From Candidatus Villigracilis proximus (GTDB lineage Bacteria > Chloroflexota > Anaerolineae > Anaerolineales > Villigracilaceae), in contig JADKBB010000031.1 in the NCBI GenBank assembly GCA_016715195.1, positions 1 to 40,756 on the forward strand: a stretch of DNA of 40,756 nt. Reading direction: 5' to 3'. This document shows positions 1 through 8,056 of the stretch, one piece after another (position 1 is the stretch's first letter; the number at the start of each line of letters is the position of its first letter). The position numbers and the translations under genes are program-made. Under the pieces are notes generated by a model that saw only the letters and a program-made list of their open reading frames with translations, made no database searches and had not been told where the DNA came from.

Positions 1-32
1 GAAAGAGCCAGTGCGCCAACACTGGCTCTTTC
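1..32. terminator. Perfect hairpin, probable terminator at window edge
   Basis: A 13-bp perfect inverted repeat (1-13 with 20-32) encloses a 6-nt loop. It lies beyond the stop of the leftward TIR gene at 160 and could end that transcript, or end a rightward gene located before the window. The flanking U-tract on the left cannot be seen because the window begins here. Confidence 0.6.
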
Positions 33-159
33 AATTTGCTAGGAGGAGGAGAAGAAGAAACGTCTTACGAGGTTAACTTTATCACCTCCCTCCCCAAACA
101 CGCTCAACGCTCGCCCTACGTCATATCCACGCTTGCACCACGTTATTTATGAGTATTTC

Positions 160-942
160 TTAACCTTTTGCCTTCGCAGGAAACCAGCGTCGGATATCTC
201 CAAAGCGAAAGAGCGCGAACAGGTTTACAAAGAAAAGGCCGACTCCATAAAACATAAAGGGCACGCCTGCAAAAACAGCTTTTGATACAATGCCGTTGCT
301 TTGAAATAAATCGTCCATAAGAGCCACTTGATAGGTCTGCCAGCCAAATAGCAGAAACAAAATGCCTTGAGCCATGAGAAAGGCCGGTATGGATGCAAGC
401 CAGCCTTGCCGCCCGATGAGCGCTTTGACCATAAAATAGATCAGAACGCCAGCCAGTGCCATGCATAACGCCTGCTGAAAAATAATACCGGCAATGGAAA
501 CCATATTCTGTCCGAGAATATCCATCAGGTTGCTGCCTAACAATTCGATGGGATAGGTTGCAAGAGATCCAATGCCCATGATGATGATAATGAGCAAAAA
601 ATTTATCATGGTGGTAATGATGCCCGGCGTAATGACCTGCGCTCCGTTCGTGGGGCGCACGCCCAATGCTGCCAACATATTCTCAGGCTGGGGCAATAAC
701 TGCGCGATGGCATCGAGATTGCGAATGCCCTTGCGAAAATCGATCCATTGTACATGCGAAAGTTTTTCCGAAGGCTGCGCGGTCTGAATCAAAACGGGAT
801 AAACTGCCTGTTGTTCAGGATCAGCTTCCGTGTCTGTTTTGAAGCGGGAAATCAGCACAAAGACCGCCTGTGCGGATTTAATATCCGCTGCGGGGCTGTG
901 CCGATACTTGGTCAGCCCCTTTGAAATATCCGCCGCTGACAA
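160..942 (-). CDS. TIR membrane protein copy 1, C-terminal part (degenerate TIR plus membrane segments)
   Basis: This is the distal half of the TIR protein that begins at 1805, now in another frame. It opens with the end of a TIR-like fold: a hydrophobic strand followed by S-R (AVFVLISR), a second strand (YPVLIQ) and the WIDFR motif that also occurs in the N-terminal TIR. The helix that carries the catalytic Glu in active TIR domains is missing, so this domain is probably inactive. About four hydrophobic segments follow and the protein ends in a basic tail (RRWFPAKAKG). The only start in this frame is a TTG at 940-942 without a Shine-Dalgarno sequence. Adding one base to the GGG run at 952-954 joins it to the upstream part with a perfect match to the paralog at 6797-8394. 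I therefore read it as part of one 548-residue protein, not as an independent gene. Confidence 0.75.
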   Translation of the reverse strand: MSAADISKGLTKYRHSPAADIKSAQAVFVLISRFKTDTEADPEQQAVYPVLIQTAQPSEKLSHVQWIDFRKGIRNLDAIAQLLPQPENMLAALGVRPTNGAQVITPGIITTMINFLLIIIIMGIGSLATYPIELLGSNLMDILGQNMVSIAGIIFQQALCMALAGVLIYFMVKALIGRQGWLASIPAFLMAQGILFLLFGWQTYQVALMDDLFQSNGIVSKAVFAGVPFMFYGVGLFFVNLFALFRFGDIRRWFPAKAKG

Positions 943-1805
943 TTTATCCTGTGGGCGTGATCGATAAAAAACTTGATCGGTGAAGGGTAGGGGTTATTTG
1001 GAGAATATCGATTGGCAAATTTTGTCTTGTTGGCTTCGGGCTTGCCCCAGCGCTGCATGGCCTGTGAATGTAAGATTAAGATCAGCGCGATGACAAGCGC
1101 AGGAATGATGAATACCTGCGCCCCCCAAAAAAATGACCAGGCTATATTCATGGTATCGACATTTAAATCAGAAAACTCCAGGATCAATGCCCCGCTGAAC
1201 AGAATGCCAACGGGCAGCATCCACAGGGCGGTTTGAACCTGCGCAAAATTGTAGCTGCGCTTAAAGACACGCCATGCAAGCGGGATAAGAATGACAGGCA
1301 GCAGAATCGTCCAAATCGCAAACAGGGAATAGAAACCAGCGACACAACTTAACATGGCCGTCAGCCAGACAATGAAGGGGGCTTTGAATCCGCTTTCTGG
1401 AACAGGATGCGCTTCTTGAATCGGTGAGTTTAACTGCCCGATGAGTTCTTTGATGCCTGCTTCATAGCTGCCGCGAAAATCCACCCATTCATAGTTTTTT
1501 AATTCAGGCGGTAATTTTAACGCTTCAAAGATGACGAGGATGATGCGTTTGTTTTTATCGTTCAGCACATGCCGCCATTCCAACTCTACGAATTGGGATG
1601 CGATGGAGTCTTGAGAGACAACCAGTAAAACAACTTCTGCTTCCCTTAAGCCTTTATCAATTTGTCCGGCCCAGGGTGTGCCTGGGATCAAACGCCGATA
1701 ATCAAGCCAGACATTAAAACCTGCTTTTTCGAGTCTGTGGGTCAGGTCATCTACAAATCCTACTTCTCGCCGTGAATAACTCATAAAGATATTAGGTGTC
1801 ATCAT
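912..1805 (-). CDS. TIR-domain membrane protein copy 1, N-terminal part
   Basis: Residues 1-140 form a TIR domain: IFMSYSRRE (box 1), the WLDY and RLIPG loop, VVLLVVSQDS, and Glu76 in VELEW at the position of the catalytic Glu of NAD-cleaving TIR domains. The WVDFRGS motif closes the domain. About four hydrophobic segments follow at residues 150-265, then a linker into a second TIR-like domain that is cut by a frameshift at 952-954. The start at 1805 (ATG ATG) is preferred over 1862 because AAGGA lies a suitable distance upstream. Known bacterial TIR proteins deplete NAD+ or make cyclic ADP-ribose signals in antiphage defence; a defence role here is inference. It is monocistronic, and a full-length paralogous arrangement sits at 6797-8394. 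Alternatively it is a housekeeping signalling protein. Confidence 0.8.
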   Translation of the reverse strand: MMTPNIFMSYSRREVGFVDDLTHRLEKAGFNVWLDYRRLIPGTPWAGQIDKGLREAEVVLLVVSQDSIASQFVELEWRHVLNDKNKRIILVIFEALKLPPELKNYEWVDFRGSYEAGIKELIGQLNSPIQEAHPVPESGFKAPFIVWLTAMLSCVAGFYSLFAIWTILLPVILIPLAWRVFKRSYNFAQVQTALWMLPVGILFSGALILEFSDLNVDTMNIAWSFFWGAQVFIIPALVIALILILHSQAMQRWGKPEANKTKFANRYSPNNPYPSPIKFFIDHAHRINCQRRIFQRG

Positions 1806-1959
1806 AAAATTTTCCTTTGGCCAAGGCGGATTAATTTTCACAATTATAAAGTCAGTAGTCATAATTCTGGAGACTTGCTGCTGGCTTTAAACTAACATGA
1901 CATGAATAATGGTTAAACAGAGTTTTTTTGTTTTTCCCTCTTCCCATAATTAAAAGATC

Positions 1960-1994
1960 GACCCCTGTCCAGCGGCGAGGCAAAAACAGGGGTC
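1960..1994. repeat. Hairpin with 9-bp arms, REP-like
   Basis: Nine-base arms (GACCCCTGT at 1960-1968 and ACAGGGGTC at 1986-1994) enclose 17 nt. The AGGGGTCTGACTTA text on its right side resembles the ends of REP-type elements mobilised by IS200-like transposases. No transposase is present. The rest of the gene-free stretch 1806-2070 shows only AT-rich upstream sequence of the TIR gene. Confidence 0.35.
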
Positions 1995-2070
1995 TGACTT
2001 AAGCGGCCGGCAAAGACCGGGTAAGCTGCATTCATTCTGTCTTACCTTCAAGGATTATTGAGCCCCGTAT

Positions 2071-2096
2071 AAAAAAGAGCAGACCGAAGTCTGCTC
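2071..2096 (-). terminator. Rho-independent terminator
   Basis: The 8-bp stem GAGCAGAC/GTCTGCTC (2077-2084, 2089-2096) has a TTCG tetraloop on the minus strand and is followed there by six T. It ends the gene at 2130-2552. Confidence 0.9.
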
Positions 2097-2129
2097 AAAT
2101 TTTCATACCAATAAAAATTACCGATAAAT

Positions 2130-2552
2130 CTACAGTACCGTGATCTGTGTCGGATCAGCAGGATTGTATTTGATCTTGATCTTGTCACCGGCGCGCGGCA
2201 CGGCAATTCGTGAAACCATGGTTTGTCCGGCTGTGTCAAATTGCGTACCGACCGAAGTGGTCACCTTCAACTGCATCATCACAACGGGATTGTTGTTGAT
2301 CGTAGCGCCGGTATCCTGCACGCCTATCACTTCGGCATCGGCTGCAATGCCATTTTGAGCAACCCATTGAGCCTGTTGCGTGCCATCCATTGCTGCCTGC
2401 CCCAGGGTCAGCGCGTTGTTCATTTTGTCTACGAAGTCCTGGCCCATAAAGCCTTTGGTCAACGCACCCATCAAACCTTTGTTCAAAGCGTTATCTGCTT
2501 TTTCCAAAGCTTTCTTTGGATCATCGTCCTGTTTTTTACCAAAATTAAACAT
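2130..2552 (-). CDS. Small cytoplasmic protein with a C-terminal beta domain, function unknown
   Basis: A 140-residue protein without signal peptide or membrane segment. The first 60 residues are charged and helical (FGKKQDDDPKKALEKADNAL). Residues 70-140 look like the beta-rich domain often found at the end of SHOCT-type proteins: AEVIGVQDTGATINNNP, VSRIAVPRAGDKIKIKYNPADP. I do not recognise a function. AGGAG stands 10 nt before the ATG, and a strong terminator follows the stop, so it is a single-gene transcript. The 303-base stretch 2553-2855 to its right contains its own upstream region and the direct repeat described separately. Confidence 0.75.
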   Translation of the reverse strand: MFNFGKKQDDDPKKALEKADNALNKGLMGALTKGFMGQDFVDKMNNALTLGQAAMDGTQQAQWVAQNGIAADAEVIGVQDTGATINNNPVVMMQLKVTTSVGTQFDTAGQTMVSRIAVPRAGDKIKIKYNPADPTQITVL

Positions 2553-2667
2553 TAAGTTTTTTCTCCTGTTTATTTATATTAGACAATATGGCTGCCTTCG
2601 GAAAGTTTTTTTAATTACTGATAAAGTCTATTGAATTGATAATACATCACATGCATCGATTACCGTA

Positions 2668-2735
2668 TGACCAAAGGTACTAAAACACTTACCCCACGGA
2701 AGTCCTGTTACAGCCTTCCTGACCAAAAGTACTAA
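2668..2735. promoter_or_regulatory. Pair of 16-bp direct repeats, possible operator
   Basis: TGACCAAAGGTACTAA (2668-2683) and TGACCAAAAGTACTAA (2720-2735) differ at one base. Their start-to-start distance is 52 bp, close to five helical turns. They lie between the divergent genes at 2552 and 2856, where a factor bound to the same DNA face could act on either promoter. A possible extended -10 (TGATATAGC) for the rightward gene is at 2790-2798. Confidence 0.5.
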
Positions 2736-2855
2736 TCCCGGCTTCTTTCAAAAATTCCTCACTCCGATTCCTGTTTTTCGGGGTTATCATGATATAGCAA
2801 GTGAGTAAAAATATGACCGGGTTTGTGTTGCCCGGTATTTCCAAAGGAGGAAATC

Positions 2856-3563
2856 ATGAAACACCGTGTCCTGCTTACAGGACTTCTCTCTATTTTGTTG
2901 GCAGCCTGCAATCTGACAGCTCCAAAACCGACCGCCACGCCTTTCCCCCAACCCATAGTTACATCGAGTCCTATTTTTACGCCTACGACCATCCCCACGC
3001 CTACACTGGCGAATGTGACCCTGACCATTAAAGACTCCCTGGTCAACTGCCGCTTTGGTCCCGGGGTTGGGTATGCACTGATCAATGAACTCAAACAGGG
3101 CGTTTCTGCGCGTGTGATCGGCAGAGATGAATTATCAACCTGGTGGTATATTCGCGACCCGGGCAATCCAAATGGCATGTGCTGGGTCTCTGCCAGCGTA
3201 ACCGAAACACAAGGGGCGGTGGATCAACTCCCGGTTGTGAATGCTCCGATTCCCGAGGTGACCGATGTCCGCTTGCGTGTGGAGCCGACCCGCATCGTCG
3301 TCAACTGTTCACAATTTCCGCAGACAGTTTTCTTTGAAGCGGAAGTCACTGTCAACGGGCCGACATACATGACCTGGCGCTGGGAGGCCAGCACGGGCGT
3401 CTCATCTACTGAAGGGCTGCTTGTCTTTGAAGAGGCAGGAAAAAAAGTTCTTAATGATTATTATCAAATTGCCGCCCCGAATGAATACTGGATCCAGCTT
3501 CACATTCTCACTCCAACCGAATCGATCACACAGGTGGCCTTCCCTGTCAGTTGCACACCCTGA
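2856..3563 (+). CDS. SH3b-domain lipoprotein
   Basis: A 235-residue exported lipoprotein. A short signal peptide ends in the lipobox LAAC (about residues 13-16) and is followed by a Thr/Pro-rich linker. Residues 50-115 are a bacterial SH3 domain with the NCRFGPGVGY entry motif, WWYIRDP and MCWVS; its two cysteines are placed as in the lipoprotein at 12033-12953 and may form a disulfide. The remaining 120 residues look like a beta-sandwich without a family I can name. The start at 2856 is set by AAAGGAGG seven bases upstream. SH3b domains commonly bind cell-wall or protein ligands, so a cell-surface role is likely. Confidence 0.8.
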   Translation: MKHRVLLTGLLSILLAACNLTAPKPTATPFPQPIVTSSPIFTPTTIPTPTLANVTLTIKDSLVNCRFGPGVGYALINELKQGVSARVIGRDELSTWWYIRDPGNPNGMCWVSASVTETQGAVDQLPVVNAPIPEVTDVRLRVEPTRIVVNCSQFPQTVFFEAEVTVNGPTYMTWRWEASTGVSSTEGLLVFEEAGKKVLNDYYQIAAPNEYWIQLHILTPTESITQVAFPVSCTP

Positions 3564-3610
3564 GCTGCCCGCCTGCGAATGATTTGCGCAAACCAGATCG
3601 GCGTAAAAAA

Positions 3611-3640
3611 ATACGCGGACTGATTTTCCAGTCCGCGTAT
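3611..3640. terminator. Bidirectional terminator
   Basis: A 12-bp perfect stem (ATACGCGGACTG/CAGTCCGCGTAT) with a 6-nt loop is preceded by A and followed by T runs. It sits between two converging genes that end at 3563 and 3660 and can serve both. Confidence 0.93.
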
Positions 3641-3659
3641 TTTTTTATGTCAGAAAATT

Positions 3660-4340
3660 CTAATGTTCGAAGATCACCGATTTATATCCAAGCGCGGTAA
3701 AGAATTTAAGCAGATACGCCTCCGCGTTGGTTTGTCCATGCGTTAGAATACCATCTTCCAGCGCAGCCTTGCGGATCTCATCTTCCGCCGCCTGCCGCGC
3801 CAGCGTTTCAAGATCCTGATTGGCCTTGGTCAGCAAACCGGTATCGCGTTCATAGACATAGGATTTGTCATTATCAAGCGTGGCAATGAAGATCTCAGTC
3901 GGGGGCAGTTTTACAAACAGCACACCGTTATCCAACCGCATATCGGTGGGTTGTAACTTTTCCATGTCAATACCGGCGATCACGATTCCGTGCGCCACAA
4001 ATAAAAGTTTATCGCCCAGCAAAAAACCAAATGTGCCCTGTCCCACTTCGGCAGTGATCACTTTTTCAATGCTGTATTGAATGGTCTCAAGGCGGGCAAT
4101 TGCACGGATCTCATTGATATAAGTCACCGGGTCAGGTATGATGGTCGGCGTGGGATTCATCATCTGCGCGACCTGTGTTTGCAGCGCCTGATTGGCCTCA
4201 TTCACCTGCTGAAACGGAGCCGTTGCCGCATCTGCCGCTGCCGCGGCGCTCTCGCGCACGGTCTGTACGATAAAATATACACCGGCGGCCAGCACTGCCA
4301 AAATAATGATCGACATGATTGTACTAAAAGCGTTTTTCAT
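3660..4340 (-). CDS. DUF4230-type membrane-anchored protein
   Basis: A 226-residue protein with one N-terminal membrane segment (FSTIMSIIILAVLAAGVYFIV), a short Ala/Gln-rich helix and Pro/Thr linker, and then a domain that fits DUF4230: LETIQYSIEKVITAEV, LLFVAHGIVIAGIDMEKL, LPPTEIFIATLDNDKSYVYERDTGLL. The family has no known function. The start at 4340 is chosen because AAGGAG precedes it by five bases; the open frame extends 16 codons further up without support. A TATAAT box on the minus strand at 4365-4370 is a plausible -10. The gene is divergent from the lipoprotein at 4389 with 48 bp between starts. Confidence 0.8.
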   Translation of the reverse strand: MKNAFSTIMSIIILAVLAAGVYFIVQTVRESAAAAADAATAPFQQVNEANQALQTQVAQMMNPTPTIIPDPVTYINEIRAIARLETIQYSIEKVITAEVGQGTFGFLLGDKLLFVAHGIVIAGIDMEKLQPTDMRLDNGVLFVKLPPTEIFIATLDNDKSYVYERDTGLLTKANQDLETLARQAAEDEIRKAALEDGILTHGQTNAEAYLLKFFTALGYKSVIFEH

Positions 4341-4375
4341 AAAACTCCTTTCTAAACTTTCCCTATTATAGCGTA

Positions 4376-4391
4376 TACAATATTGCAAATG
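4376..4391 (+). promoter_or_regulatory. -10 box directly before ATG (likely leaderless start)
   Basis: TACAAT at 4376-4381 is separated from the ATG at 4389 by 7 nt and there is no Shine-Dalgarno sequence. Transcription would begin at or next to the start codon. Confidence 0.5.
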
Positions 4392-5399
4392 AAAAAAATA
4401 TTACTTACACTCTCTCTCGCAATTCTTGGATGTACATTTCCTGCTCAATTGATTCAAGGCACGCCCACAGCCGCTCTGCCTCCCACACAGCTGCCGACCC
4501 CCACACAAACGCCTCATCCTACGGCCGAGCCTGGTACTGAACAAAATCCATTGATCCTCGCTTTGGGTGTTTCCCCGCGCCCCAGCGATGAGATGATCAC
4601 CGCCGGAGACTTGATCGCCGCGTTTATCGAATCACGCACAGGCTATCGAATTGTGACGGTTGCGCCCGCGTCAGAGACTGCTCTGGTTGAAGCGCTGAAC
4701 AGGGGCAACGCGCATATCGCTTCCCTTTCACCGTTTGCCTATCTGCTGGCGCGTGAGAATCGTTCGGTCACTGCGGTGATGGCAAGTGTACGTGAGGGAC
4801 AGGCTTTTTACGGCGCGCAATTCATTGCCAATCGTGAGAGCGGTCTTATTTCTTTTTATGATGCAGTGCGGAATGAGAACACCACCGCCCTGGCTGCGGA
4901 AGCCTTGAAACAACTTGAAAACAAAAAACCCTGCTGGAGCGATGACACGTCTCCTTCAGGGTATGTTGTGCCGCTCGGATTGCTGAATCAGGCCCGGGCG
5001 CAGACCGGAAACGGGGCCTTCCTCGAAGGTCAACCGAATGTGGTGCGGGCCGTCTATGCGGCGGATATTTGCGACTTCGGCGCAACGTTCATTGATGCGC
5101 GCGAGTCACCCATCCTCGAAGCAGATTATGCCGATGTGATGGAGCGGGTGATCGTTCTCTGGCGCGTTCCAAAGATCATTCCCTATGAAAATATTTCTCT
5201 TTCAAATGTACTGCCGGTTGAAATGCGCCGCATCATTCAGCGCGCATTCATCGATCTGATGCTGACGCCCGATGGGAAGGCTGCCATTCAAACTGTATAT
5301 GGCATGGACACACTGCAGATCGCCGAAGATGCGATGTATGATGACTTTGCCCTGTATGTAAGAGCCTCGGGGTTGAGTCTGTCTGATTTGATCAAGTAG
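4389..5399 (+). CDS. PhnD-family substrate-binding lipoprotein
   Basis: A 336-residue lipoprotein: signal peptide with lipobox ending ILGC, a Thr/Pro-rich linker to about residue 50, then a periplasmic-binding-protein type II fold of the phosphate/phosphite/phosphonate (PhnD) family. Visible landmarks are PLILALGVSPRPS at the start of the domain, LVEALNRGNAHIASLSPFAY, a GYVVP stretch and VRAVYAADICDFGATFID. No ABC ATPase or permease lies nearby, so it is an orphan binding protein and its ligand cannot be told. The start at 4389 is preferred over the TTG six bases earlier. A -10 box ends eight bases before the ATG. Confidence 0.8.
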   Translation: MKKILLTLSLAILGCTFPAQLIQGTPTAALPPTQLPTPTQTPHPTAEPGTEQNPLILALGVSPRPSDEMITAGDLIAAFIESRTGYRIVTVAPASETALVEALNRGNAHIASLSPFAYLLARENRSVTAVMASVREGQAFYGAQFIANRESGLISFYDAVRNENTTALAAEALKQLENKKPCWSDDTSPSGYVVPLGLLNQARAQTGNGAFLEGQPNVVRAVYAADICDFGATFIDARESPILEADYADVMERVIVLWRVPKIIPYENISLSNVLPVEMRRIIQRAFIDLMLTPDGKAAIQTVYGMDTLQIAEDAMYDDFALYVRASGLSLSDLIK

Positions 5400-5427
5400 G
5401 GTGCTCCGGCTGAATTGATATATGCTG

Positions 5428-5443
5428 TAAAATTATCTCCATG
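5428..5443 (+). promoter_or_regulatory. -10 box directly before ATG (likely leaderless start)
   Basis: TAAAAT at 5428-5433 is followed by 7 nt and the ATG at 5441, without a Shine-Dalgarno sequence. Confidence 0.4.
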
Positions 5444-6088
5444 TTCAAGAAAATATTTAAATTCCTCTGGCGTTTCGCGCTGATTCTCAGCCTGCTGGTG
5501 TTGACGGGTTTGCTGCTGCCAAAATTGATCGTTCTGCTTTATGCCATGCCCCGCACGTTTGCCGTGCTGGATGTCCCTGCGGAACGTGTGGCAATTGTTT
5601 TCGGTGCCGGCCTGCTGCGTGATGGTTCGGCGGGTCCTGTATTACGTGATCGTGTGGAAACCGCCGTGCAGCTCTATCAACAATCCAAAGTGGATAAATT
5701 GTTGATGAGCGGTGACAATCGTTTTGTCGAATACAACGAACCTGAAGCCATGCGTCAATACGCGCTTGATCTGGGCGTGCCCGATGAAGATATCGTTTTG
5801 GATTATGCAGGCCGCCGCACGTATGACACTTGTTATCGTGCAAAGCATATCTTTCAGGTAGACTCTGCAATTCTTGTGACTCAGGCATTTCATTTACCGC
5901 GCGCTTTGTTTTTATGCAATTGGTTTGGCATCGAGTCTACGGGCGTGGAAGCGGATAATCATTATTTTTTGAAACGCTCGCGCATCTACTGGAACACGCG
6001 CGAATTGTTCGCCAACTTTCAGGCTGTGTGGGATGTGATGATCGCAAAGCCTCTGCCTGTGCTGGGCGAGCCGGAGCCGATTGAGTGA
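5441..6088 (+). CDS. SanA/YdcF-like DUF218 membrane protein
   Basis: A 215-residue protein with one N-terminal membrane helix (residues 12-34) and a DUF218 domain: VAIVFGAGLLRDGSAGPVLRDR, LLMSGDNR, EPEAMRQYALDLGVPDEDI, the Y-D-T-C helix and VTQAFHLPRAL. These are the standard motifs of the ElyC/SanA/YdcF family, whose members act in envelope integrity and vancomycin tolerance in enterobacteria; the biochemical reaction is unknown. It has a normal family length. It probably has its own leaderless promoter and is followed after 87 bp by the HD-domain gene. Confidence 0.85.
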   Translation: MFKKIFKFLWRFALILSLLVLTGLLLPKLIVLLYAMPRTFAVLDVPAERVAIVFGAGLLRDGSAGPVLRDRVETAVQLYQQSKVDKLLMSGDNRFVEYNEPEAMRQYALDLGVPDEDIVLDYAGRRTYDTCYRAKHIFQVDSAILVTQAFHLPRALFLCNWFGIESTGVEADNHYFLKRSRIYWNTRELFANFQAVWDVMIAKPLPVLGEPEPIE

Positions 6089-6175
6089 AGTGGGGCAGGT
6101 TGATTAGGTAAACAGGTAAATAAGTTGTGGCAGTGATCTTGTTGCTGTGTAAAATATATAAAATGGAGAAAACCA

Positions 6176-6745
6176 ATGACCCGTGATGAAGCGTTGGATC
6201 TTGTGCGTGAGTTTGTAAAGAACGAAGGACTTGTCCGCCACATGTTATCTGTGGAAGCTGCGATGCGTTTCTACGCCGAGAAATATGGCGAGGATGTGGA
6301 ACAGTGGGGATTGATCGGGCTGCTGCACGATTTCGATTGGGAGATACATCCCACACTCGAAGAGCATCCGCAGGATGGCGCGCCCATGCTGCGCGAGCGC
6401 GGCGTGAGCGAAGACATCATTCAGGATATTCTCAGTCACGCCGATCATCTGGAACTTCCACGTGATACGATCCGCAGAAAAGCCATCGCCGCCTGTGACG
6501 AAGTGACCGGATTAATTACAGCCGTCGCGCTGGTACGTCCCTCACGCTCTTTATACGATCTTGAAGCATCCTCTGTCAAAAAGAAATGGAAGGACAAAGC
6601 CTTCGCCGCCGGCACAGACCGTTCCGAAATGGAACATGCCGCGCAAGTCCTCGGCGTGGATGTTTGGGAGCATGTGGGCAATGTCATCACGGCCATGCGC
6701 AAGATCGCGCCTGAGTTGGGTCTGGTGGGGAATATTCAGCAATAA
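6176..6745 (+). CDS. HD-domain protein (HDIG-type)
   Basis: A 189-residue soluble protein. Residues 20-110 form an HD fold: RHMLSVEAAMRFYAEKYG, GLLHDFDWE (metal-binding His-Asp), EEHPQDGAPMLRERG, DILSHADH. Members of this small family are annotated as HDIG hydrolases of unknown substrate; phosphohydrolase activity is inferred from the His-Asp residues. GGAG lies seven bases before the ATG. Possible TAAAAT -10 elements are found some 20 bases upstream. No partner gene is evident. Confidence 0.8.
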   Translation: MTRDEALDLVREFVKNEGLVRHMLSVEAAMRFYAEKYGEDVEQWGLIGLLHDFDWEIHPTLEEHPQDGAPMLRERGVSEDIIQDILSHADHLELPRDTIRRKAIAACDEVTGLITAVALVRPSRSLYDLEASSVKKKWKDKAFAAGTDRSEMEHAAQVLGVDVWEHVGNVITAMRKIAPELGLVGNIQQ

Positions 6746-6796
6746 TTATCTGCTTATTATTAATAGTGCAAACTCTAATAAGACAGATTGCCTCAC

Positions 6797-8056
6797 ATGC
6801 CCAACTCTCTTTTTATTAGTTACTCGCGTCAGGAAGTGTCTTTTGTTGACATGCTTTTTAAAGCATTGGAAGGCAGCGGCTTTCAACCCTGGCTTGATTA
6901 TCAAAGCCTGATTCCCGGCAGACCGTGGTTCGATCAAATTCTGGCGGGCATCGATGCGGCTGAGATCGTGCTGCTGGTGGTTTCGAGATCGTCCATTGAT
7001 TCGAAAAATGTTGAAGATGAATACCAGCGCGCGCTAGAACAGAAGAAGCGCATTTTGCTGTTGATCTTTGAAGCCGTGCCATTGCCGCCTGTGCTGCAAT
7101 CCTGCGAGTGGATCGATTTTCGCGGCTCGTTCAATAAACAATATAAATTACTGCTTGAAAAGTTTGAGAAGACGAGTCCGCAGGCGATACCGCCGCAAAA
7201 GGGATTTAAAACATCGTTCACCATCTGGCTGGCTTTCATCATCAGTCTGGTGACAGTTGTTGCTTCGATCCCCGGCTGGTGGACGATCTTTATTCCTGTT
7301 TTATTAATTCCGCTACCGTTTCATATCTTAAAACGCAACTTTCATTTTTATCGTGTGCGCTTTGCACTGCTGACCCTGCCTGTAGTTTTGGCGTTAAGCT
7401 GGGCATTTTTTCTGCCTTACGAATTCACAAATGTGCCATTCACTTATTGTTGGATCGCCGGTACTTTTACTGCGCCCATCTTGCTCCTCCTGCTTGCATC
7501 CAAAAGAATGCGCGCCTGGGGAAAGCCAAGTGCATCGGCGCCTCAAACCGCCCAAAGATATATCCCGGACGACCAACTGCACAACGCAGTGCCTTTTTAT
7601 ATTGAGCACGCGCCCGAAGACACAAAATATGCGAATGCGATCATTAAGGGATTGACCAAATACGGCCATCCGCAAGTGACAGATGCGGCGCAGGCGCAAA
7701 TTAGCTTTGCGGTCATTTCCCGTTATAAAAACACAACTTCTGTTAACCCTGAAAAGCAGATCGTCTTCCCGATCCTCGTGCAGGATACTGTGATCGAAGA
7801 TGCCGCCCTTCAACGCGTTCAATGGATCGATTTTCGGCGCGGATTAAAGAATCTAAAAAATCTTGCGCTCTTACTGCCTGAACCTGCAAAACTGACGAAG
7901 GCGCTCGGAGTCATCCCGATCAGCGGACAGGTTTTATATCCGCGCATTATTCAAATGCTTGATTACTTTCTAACTCTGCTGGCTTTTTTCTCGGCCAGTA
8001 TTTGGATTCCTTGTGGTTTGAATTCAATCAGCAATTTCTGGCATACCAAAACCTGA
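6797..8056 (+). CDS. TIR-domain membrane protein copy 2, N-terminal part
   Basis: Paralog of the gene at 912-1805. Residues 1-125 form a TIR domain (FISYSRQE, WLDYQSLIPG, IVLLVVSRSS, Glu75 in VEDEY as the likely catalytic residue, WIDFRGS). Four hydrophobic segments occupy about 150-245. A second TIR-like domain at about 270-375 (FYIEHAPED, FAVISRYK, VFPILVQD, WIDFRRG) lacks the helix with the catalytic Glu. Reading then shifts frame in the T6 run at 7984-7989 and stops at 8056. One extra T restores a 532-residue protein that continues to 8394. The start at 6797 is preferred over the TTG nine bases upstream; no Shine-Dalgarno is visible. A role in NAD-based defence is inference from the TIR family. 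Confidence 0.8.
   Translation: MPNSLFISYSRQEVSFVDMLFKALEGSGFQPWLDYQSLIPGRPWFDQILAGIDAAEIVLLVVSRSSIDSKNVEDEYQRALEQKKRILLLIFEAVPLPPVLQSCEWIDFRGSFNKQYKLLLEKFEKTSPQAIPPQKGFKTSFTIWLAFIISLVTVVASIPGWWTIFIPVLLIPLPFHILKRNFHFYRVRFALLTLPVVLALSWAFFLPYEFTNVPFTYCWIAGTFTAPILLLLLASKRMRAWGKPSASAPQTAQRYIPDDQLHNAVPFYIEHAPEDTKYANAIIKGLTKYGHPQVTDAAQAQISFAVISRYKNTTSVNPEKQIVFPILVQDTVIEDAALQRVQWIDFRRGLKNLKNLALLLPEPAKLTKALGVIPISGQVLYPRIIQMLDYFLTLLAFFSASIWIPCGLNSISNFWHTKT

Noticed and set aside
7984..7989. Programmed ribosomal frameshift in the TIR gene
   Set aside because: The T6 run is not a typical slippery heptamer with a downstream stem, and the sister gene shifts at a quite different position; indel error is simpler.
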